From NCBI RefSeq assembly GCF_027531025.1, contig NZ_JAPZQX010000004.1, positions 248,001-312,000 of the forward strand: 64,000 nucleotides of DNA, written 5' to 3'. Shown piece after piece: positions 59,659 through 64,000 of the stretch (within the stretch, counting starts at the first letter, position 1; each line of letters starts with the position of its first letter). Both the position numbers and the translations under genes were made by a program. This DNA comes from Novosphingobium sp. (lineage in GTDB: Bacteria; Pseudomonadota; Alphaproteobacteria; Sphingomonadales; Sphingomonadaceae). The notes beneath the pieces were generated by a model that made no database searches, had not been told where the DNA came from, and worked only from the letters and a program-made list of their open reading frames with translations.

Positions 59659-60105
59659 TCAATCGGGTTCGATCGCTGCGAACGTTGCTTCCATCTCGCT
59701 GAGATAGCGCACCGAGCTGGCGGTCAGGCCGCGCAATTCATCGTTGGCCTGGTCGGTTGCGGTCACGAAACGGCGCGGATCGCGCTGGACCCAGCCCTTG
59801 GCGATCAGCTGTTCGATCTTGCGCCGCACGGTTTCGCGCGGGATGCCGCTGTAGTCGGCGATCGATTGCAGATTGATCGCGATCGGCTCGACCGCCCCGA
59901 CCGACCCTTCGAGGAATTCCTGGCGGGTCATCGAGTCGGGCGCGTGCTGCGGATTGAAGGTGCGCTCGCCAATGATCGCCAGGACCAGAAACAGGTCGAG
60001 ATCACCATCGCAGGCGCGGCGGCATTCGACGAGATGGCGCACGAACGCCGCGCTGTGCCGGGCGTGCACCTTGCCGAAGTTCCGCTCCAGCCGCTCACTT
60101 GCCAA
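59659..60105 (-). CDS. Winged-helix transcriptional regulator
   Basis: The 148-residue protein contains a winged-helix segment 'NLQSIADYSGIPRETVRRKI' then 'EQLIAKGWVQRDPRRFV', resembling MarR/IclR-type DNA-binding domains. A helical region precedes it ('ARHSAAFVRHLVECRRACDG'). No ATG is available near the N-terminus. The TTG at 60105 was chosen because a GGAGG lies six bases upstream; another TTG at 60177 lacks one. Its ligand and target are unknown; it is an alternative candidate for binding the 28-bp repeat, since site J lies about 140 bases beyond its 3' end. Confidence 0.68.
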   Translation of the reverse strand: MASERLERNFGKVHARHSAAFVRHLVECRRACDGDLDLFLVLAIIGERTFNPQHAPDSMTRQEFLEGSVGAVEPIAINLQSIADYSGIPRETVRRKIEQLIAKGWVQRDPRRFVTATDQANDELRGLTASSVRYLSEMEATFAAIEPD

Positions 60106-60201
60106 GACCAGCCTCCAGCCACGACCGGCCAGCCCGGTCCGCGGGCCAAGACTAGACCGGACTGCCGACTGCGACAACCGGGCGGGTGAGGGATCTGCGG
60201 T

Positions 60202-62178
60202 TCAGGGCTCCACGATTGCGAAGTCTAGCCGTGGCTGCTCGAGCATCGGCAGCAGCTTCCGGATCGCTGCCGGATCGCCTTCTACCCTGGCCTGTCCGGC
60301 CGCCAGCATGGCATCGAGCGGCACCTGTCCGAACAGGATGCCCAGCAGGACAGGCTTGGGCGCGGTGAGGGTCGGGGCGCCGGGCAGGGCCTGGTTCTCT
60401 TCGCTCACCAGCACCGCGTTCCCCAGGGTGATGGCAAAGCGATCACCGGAAATGCTGTCGACCAGATTGAAGGCCAGCCGCTGATCGCCCGCCCGTTCCG
60501 GCACGACCGTCGTAGCGAGGAGATCAAGGAACTTGTCTAGCGGGGTTGCGGCCATCAGGTAGCTCGGCCCCAGTCGCCCAAACCCGTCCGGCCGCCCCTG
60601 GCGTAGCTCCCGGGCGCCCGTGAGATAGATGTTGCGCCAGATCGCGCTTTCCGCCTGGTAGCCCAGCTGCTCATAGCTGTCGGCCAGGATCGTGCGGGCC
60701 GTGCGGTCCTGTGGATCGGCAAAGACGCCATAGTTTGCCAGTTCGGCCGACCAGCGATAATCGCCGCTGGCGAAGGCGGCCTGGGCCTGCTTGTGCAAAC
60801 CCTTGGCTCCGCCCATCGCCTTGACCATGCGCCGGGCCTTTTCAACCGGCGGGTGGGGATTGAGATTGGCGGGCACCCCGTCGTACCAGCCCATGTAGCG
60901 ATCATAGACCGCCTTGGCATTGTGGCTGACCGTTCCGTAGAATTCCCGGACCGACCAGTCCTTGCGCAGGGCTGCAGGCAGCTTCAGATCCTCGGCGATC
61001 TCGGTCGGGGTCTGGCCCTGGTTCATCCGCCGCACGGCCTGATCGTGGATGAACTTGTAGGTATCGCGCTGGTTGGACAGATACCCGCGGATCACGCCAT
61101 TGCCGAAGCGCGGCCAGTGGTGCGACGCGAAGCTGATCTCGGCCTCGCCCCCCCACATCCGCAGCGCCTCGGTCAGATAGTCGGCCCAGGCCTTGGCATC
61201 GCGCACCTTGGCCCCGCGCAGGGTCTGGACGTTGTGCAGGGTGGAAGTCGCCGTCTCGGCCAGGCACAGCGCCTTGAGCGATGGGATCCAGATGTTGAAC
61301 TCGGTCGGCGCCTCGGCTCCCGGGGTCATCTGGAAGACCAGTTCGATGCCATCGATTGTCAGGCTCTGGCCCGTGCGTTCGATTTCCAGCGTGGGCGGGA
61401 TGAAGCCCTGTTTGCCGGCCGCGATGGCCGGACCCAGGCCCATCCCGATATGCCCCTTGGGATCGCGCGGCAGGAAGTAGCCGAACTGGTAGAAGGCGCG
61501 GCGGCCCATGGCGGTGCCCGCCATCATCCATTCGCTGACCACCTCTTCCACGAAGCCCTTTGGCGCGATTATCTGGATCCGGCCAGCCGCGACATCGCGC
61601 GGATCGATGATCCCGGTTGCGCCGGCAAAGTGATCGGTGTGGCTGTGCGTATAGATGACGGCGAGGATCGGTTTGTCCGCCACGTGCTTCTTGAGCAGGT
61701 CGAAGGCAGCGCGGGCCACTTCCTCCACGGTCAGCGGATCGATCACGATCCAGCCGCGCGGGGTTTCGATGAAGGATACGCTGCTGTTGTCGAAATTGCG
61801 CACCTGGTAAAGCCCCGGGGCAAGCCGGAACAGGCCCTCGGCCCGCATCACCTTGTTCTGCCGCCACAGCGCGGGGTTGACCGTTGAGGGAACCGCACCC
61901 TCGACAAAATCGTTGCCGGCAAGATTGAACGAGGGCTGGCCATTGGCCTGCCGGATCACGCTGTCCGGCCAGGTCGCGATGAAACCGCGCTGGGCGAACT
62001 CGAAATCCTGCCCGTCTTCCGGCGGCAGGTTCCGGGCTGCTTCGGCCAGCACGGCGCGGGTCGCCGGGGTGGCATCGCGGGAAACCGGCGCAGTGCTGGT
62101 TGCAGGCGGCGCGGCGGTGGCGCTGCCGGCTGCAAGCATGAGCAGGCCGGGGGCAAAGGCGCGGCTCAAAATGGGCAT
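60202..62178 (-). CDS. SdsA1-like metallo-beta-lactamase-fold alkylsulfatase
   Basis: The 658-residue protein has a signal peptide (PILSRAFAPGLLMLAAGSAT), the zinc motif His178-x-His180-x-Asp182-His183 in 'YTHSHTDHFAG', a later 'SFASHHWPRFGNG', and a C-terminal SCP2-like domain. These define the SdsA1/BDS1 alkylsulfatase family of periplasmic enzymes that release alcohols from primary or secondary sulfate esters. In this setting a sulfated steroid substrate is conceivable but unproven; SDS-like detergents are the classical substrate. It is divergent from the GMC oxidoreductase gene, with no copy of the 28-bp repeat between them. Confidence 0.85.
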   Translation of the reverse strand: MPILSRAFAPGLLMLAAGSATAAPPATSTAPVSRDATPATRAVLAEAARNLPPEDGQDFEFAQRGFIATWPDSVIRQANGQPSFNLAGNDFVEGAVPSTVNPALWRQNKVMRAEGLFRLAPGLYQVRNFDNSSVSFIETPRGWIVIDPLTVEEVARAAFDLLKKHVADKPILAVIYTHSHTDHFAGATGIIDPRDVAAGRIQIIAPKGFVEEVVSEWMMAGTAMGRRAFYQFGYFLPRDPKGHIGMGLGPAIAAGKQGFIPPTLEIERTGQSLTIDGIELVFQMTPGAEAPTEFNIWIPSLKALCLAETATSTLHNVQTLRGAKVRDAKAWADYLTEALRMWGGEAEISFASHHWPRFGNGVIRGYLSNQRDTYKFIHDQAVRRMNQGQTPTEIAEDLKLPAALRKDWSVREFYGTVSHNAKAVYDRYMGWYDGVPANLNPHPPVEKARRMVKAMGGAKGLHKQAQAAFASGDYRWSAELANYGVFADPQDRTARTILADSYEQLGYQAESAIWRNIYLTGARELRQGRPDGFGRLGPSYLMAATPLDKFLDLLATTVVPERAGDQRLAFNLVDSISGDRFAITLGNAVLVSEENQALPGAPTLTAPKPVLLGILFGQVPLDAMLAAGQARVEGDPAAIRKLLPMLEQPRLDFAIVEP

Positions 62179-62280
62179 CGTGGTCCTCTCCAGGCTGGTT
62201 TGTGCCGGTTATAGTCCTGCTCTCTACGCCTCGGAACGCGCTTGCCGCCCATTCCGGGCGAGCGAAGTGGGGGTTGAAGC

Positions 62281-63897
62281 ATGGCACAACTGACAGCCGA
62301 TTACGTGATCGTCGGAGCGGGATCGGCGGGCTGTGTGCTAGCCAACCGCCTGTCGGAGGATTCGGCCAACCGGGTGATCCTGATCGAGGCGGGCGGATCG
62401 GGGCAGAGCCTGTTTGTCTCGATGCCGACCGGCTATGGCAAGACCACGGCGGAATTCGGCCATTCCTGGCACTATTCCAGCGCGCCCGAGGCCAGCATCA
62501 ACGGGCGCCGGATGCTGCTGCCGCGCGGGCGCGGGCTGGGTGGGTCCTCGAACATCAACGGCCTGCTCTATGTCAGGGGGCAGGCGGCCGACTATGACAG
62601 CTGGAGCAACCTTGGCGCGATCGGCTGGGGCTGGGCGGATGTCCTGCCCTACTTCGAACGTGCCGAAACCTACGCCGGCGGCGGAGACCGCATCCGCGGC
62701 GCGGCCGGGCGGCTGCGGGTCGAGGAATTGCGCCACCGCGATCCGACCAACGATGCGGTGCTCGCCGCCTTTGGCGAACTCGGCGTTCCGCTCAACCCGG
62801 ACTACAACGGACCGGACCAGCTTGGCGCCTTTTATTACCAGACGACGATGGCGGACGGACGGCGCTGTTCGGCCGCCGATGCTTTCCTGCGGCCCGTCAT
62901 GGCCCGCCCCAACCTGACCGTGCTGACCGGCGCCCAGTGCCGCCGGGTGCTGTTCAGCGGCCGGCGCGCCAGCGGGGTGGAGATCGAACGCGGCGGAAAG
63001 GTCGAGGCGATCGCCGCGCAGGCCGAGGTGATCCTGGCGGCGGGGGCCTATCACAGCCCGAAGCTGCTGATGCTGTCGGGGATCGGGCCGGGCGCGCATC
63101 TGGCGGGGCTTGGCATTCCCGTGCTGCATGACAGCCCCGGCGTCGGGGCCGACCTGCAGGATCACTATATCCTGACCATGAGCTGGGAACTGGCCCCCGG
63201 CACCTTCAGCTATAACCGCGAGCTGGCTGGTGGGCGGCTGGTCTGGAACGTGCTGCGCTATCTTGCCACCCGGCAAGGGGCAATGACGATCCCCGCCGCG
63301 CAGACCGGGGCCTTCGTGAAGTCCGACCCGGTGCTGGACCGCCCCGATATCCAGTTCCATTGCCTGCCGGTCAGCGGCGAGCTGGAAGCAGGCGGGTCTG
63401 ATGCCAAGCCCAGCCTTTCCCCTTATCCCGGCCTGACTCTGGCGCCGACCGTCCTGCGCCCGGAATCGCGGGGCTGGGTGCGCCTGGCCAGCCCCGATCC
63501 GCTGGCCGTACCCGAGATCGTCCATAACTACCTTGAAGCGGAGGCCGACCAGCGCCTGTCGGTCAAGGCCATGCGCATGGCGCGCGAACTGGCCGCCGCC
63601 CCGTCACTGGCGCAGCTGATCCGGCGCGAATCCTACCCCGGCTCCGAGCGCAACGACGATGCTGCCCTGCTCGATTATGCCCGCCAGATCGGCAATACCG
63701 GCTATCACCCGGTCGGCACCTGCCGCATGGGCCTTGATGACCGGGCCGTGACCGATCCGCAGCTGCGGGTGAGGGGCGTGGAAGGGCTGCGGGTGATCGA
63801 CGCCTCGGTCATGCCGCGCCTGATCTCGGGCAATACCAATGCGGCCGCCATCATGATCGGCGACAAGGGCGGCGACCTGGTGCTGGGTCGCAGCTGA
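62281..63897 (+). CDS. GMC-family FAD-dependent alcohol dehydrogenase/oxidase
   Basis: The 538-residue protein has the N-terminal FAD motif 'YVIVGAGSAGCVLANRL', the GMC signature 'LPRGRGLGGSSNINGLLYVR' and a C-terminal 'GNTGYHPVGTCRMGLDD' with the active-site histidine, followed by 'SGNTNAAAIMIGDKGGDL'. It is close to choline/alcohol dehydrogenase-like sphingomonad enzymes. It could oxidise an alcohol freed by the neighbouring alkylsulfatase; this is an inference from divergent arrangement. No signal peptide is seen, so it acts in the cytoplasm. Confidence 0.87.
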   Translation: MAQLTADYVIVGAGSAGCVLANRLSEDSANRVILIEAGGSGQSLFVSMPTGYGKTTAEFGHSWHYSSAPEASINGRRMLLPRGRGLGGSSNINGLLYVRGQAADYDSWSNLGAIGWGWADVLPYFERAETYAGGGDRIRGAAGRLRVEELRHRDPTNDAVLAAFGELGVPLNPDYNGPDQLGAFYYQTTMADGRRCSAADAFLRPVMARPNLTVLTGAQCRRVLFSGRRASGVEIERGGKVEAIAAQAEVILAAGAYHSPKLLMLSGIGPGAHLAGLGIPVLHDSPGVGADLQDHYILTMSWELAPGTFSYNRELAGGRLVWNVLRYLATRQGAMTIPAAQTGAFVKSDPVLDRPDIQFHCLPVSGELEAGGSDAKPSLSPYPGLTLAPTVLRPESRGWVRLASPDPLAVPEIVHNYLEAEADQRLSVKAMRMARELAAAPSLAQLIRRESYPGSERNDDAALLDYARQIGNTGYHPVGTCRMGLDDRAVTDPQLRVRGVEGLRVIDASVMPRLISGNTNAAAIMIGDKGGDLVLGRS

Positions 63898-63905
63898 TCC
63901 CTGGC

Positions 63906-64000
63906 TCAGGTCCGGGCGCTGTTATCCGGCGCGGGAATCTGGTCGAGAATGTCGCGTAGCAGCTGTTGCAGGACCTCGACCGTCTTTTCCCTGGTTAGGC
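63906..64000 (-). CDS. C-terminal fragment of an unidentified gene (cut by window end)
   Basis: A minus-strand frame is open from the window edge to a TGA at 63906-63908, giving about 30 residues ending 'LLRDILDQIPAPDNSART'. The helical, charged character fits a real C-terminus, for example of a regulator, but no family can be named. It converges on the GMC gene with eight bases between them. Confidence 0.4.
   Translation of the reverse strand, partial: LTREKTVEVLQQLLRDILDQIPAPDNSART

Noticed and set aside
62179-62280. Operator between the alkylsulfatase and GMC genes
   Set aside because: A TACGC occurs in this interval but no matching GCGTA arm at the required distance, so the pair is not assigned to the regulon.

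Overview
The window looks like part of the steroid (probably bile-salt type) catabolic region of an alphaproteobacterium, most likely a sphingomonad. This inference rests on uniformly GC-rich coding sequence, TonB-dependent receptors with the alphaproteobacterial 'EIVVTAQKR' N-terminal motif, and an unusual concentration of steroid genes. I see no tRNA, rRNA, insertion sequence or CRISPR array. Coding density is very high and no gene-free stretch exceeds about 225 bases.

Region 1 (325-15997, minus strand) is a tightly coupled run of 17 genes for the C/D rings: hsaC, ipdA, ipdB, ipdC, echA20, fadE30, fadE31, fadA6, ipdF, fadD3, two further acyl-CoA dehydrogenases, an extra enoyl-CoA hydratase, three SDR genes in all (ipdF and two others), a MaoC-like protein and a ketosteroid isomerase with all catalytic residues at the classical positions. 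Region 2 (16180-23383, plus strand) holds the A/B-ring meta-cleavage operon hsaA-hsaD-hsaB-hsaE-hsaG-hsaF, then a flavoprotein dehydrogenase and an NTF2-like protein. Region 3 (23376-33233) holds a TonB receptor operon with a BaiE-like NTF2 protein, a DUF1254 protein, a delta-1-ketosteroid dehydrogenase (kstD), SDRs and an EthD-like protein. Region 4 (33373-41353) is a likely side-chain operon: SDR, two CoA ligases, amidohydrolase, Rieske oxygenase and amidase. Region 5 (41363-49910) holds a beta-propeller-like exported protein, an SDR-MFS-NTF2 group, tandem Lrp/AsnC regulators, a KshA-like oxygenase and an Old Yellow Enzyme. Region 6 (49975-54347, minus strand) is a second hydroxylation/ring-cleavage module: hsaC-like, hsaA-like, kshA-like and another Rieske gene. 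Region 7 (54548 to the end) holds a BaiCD/BaiH-like FMN/FeS/FAD reductase, a second TonB receptor, a winged-helix regulator, an alkylsulfatase-type metallohydrolase and a GMC oxidoreductase. Both edges cut genes.

The genes fit one pathway: uptake (TonB receptors, MFS), redox work on the steroid nucleus (SDRs, KSI, KstD, OYEs, NTF2-type dehydratase candidates), 9-alpha-hydroxylation (KshA-like), aromatised A-ring hydroxylation and cleavage (HsaA-HsaD), release of the C/D-ring acid and its CoA-dependent breakdown (FadD3, IpdA-F, FadE, FadA6), and side-chain removal (CoA ligases, Rieske, amidase).

The most striking unlisted signal is a 28-bp inverted repeat, GCGTAAT-N14-ATTACGC, with constant spacing. 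It occurs ten times, in nearly all the main promoter regions from 16 kb to 59.5 kb, and appears to unite these transcription units into one regulon.
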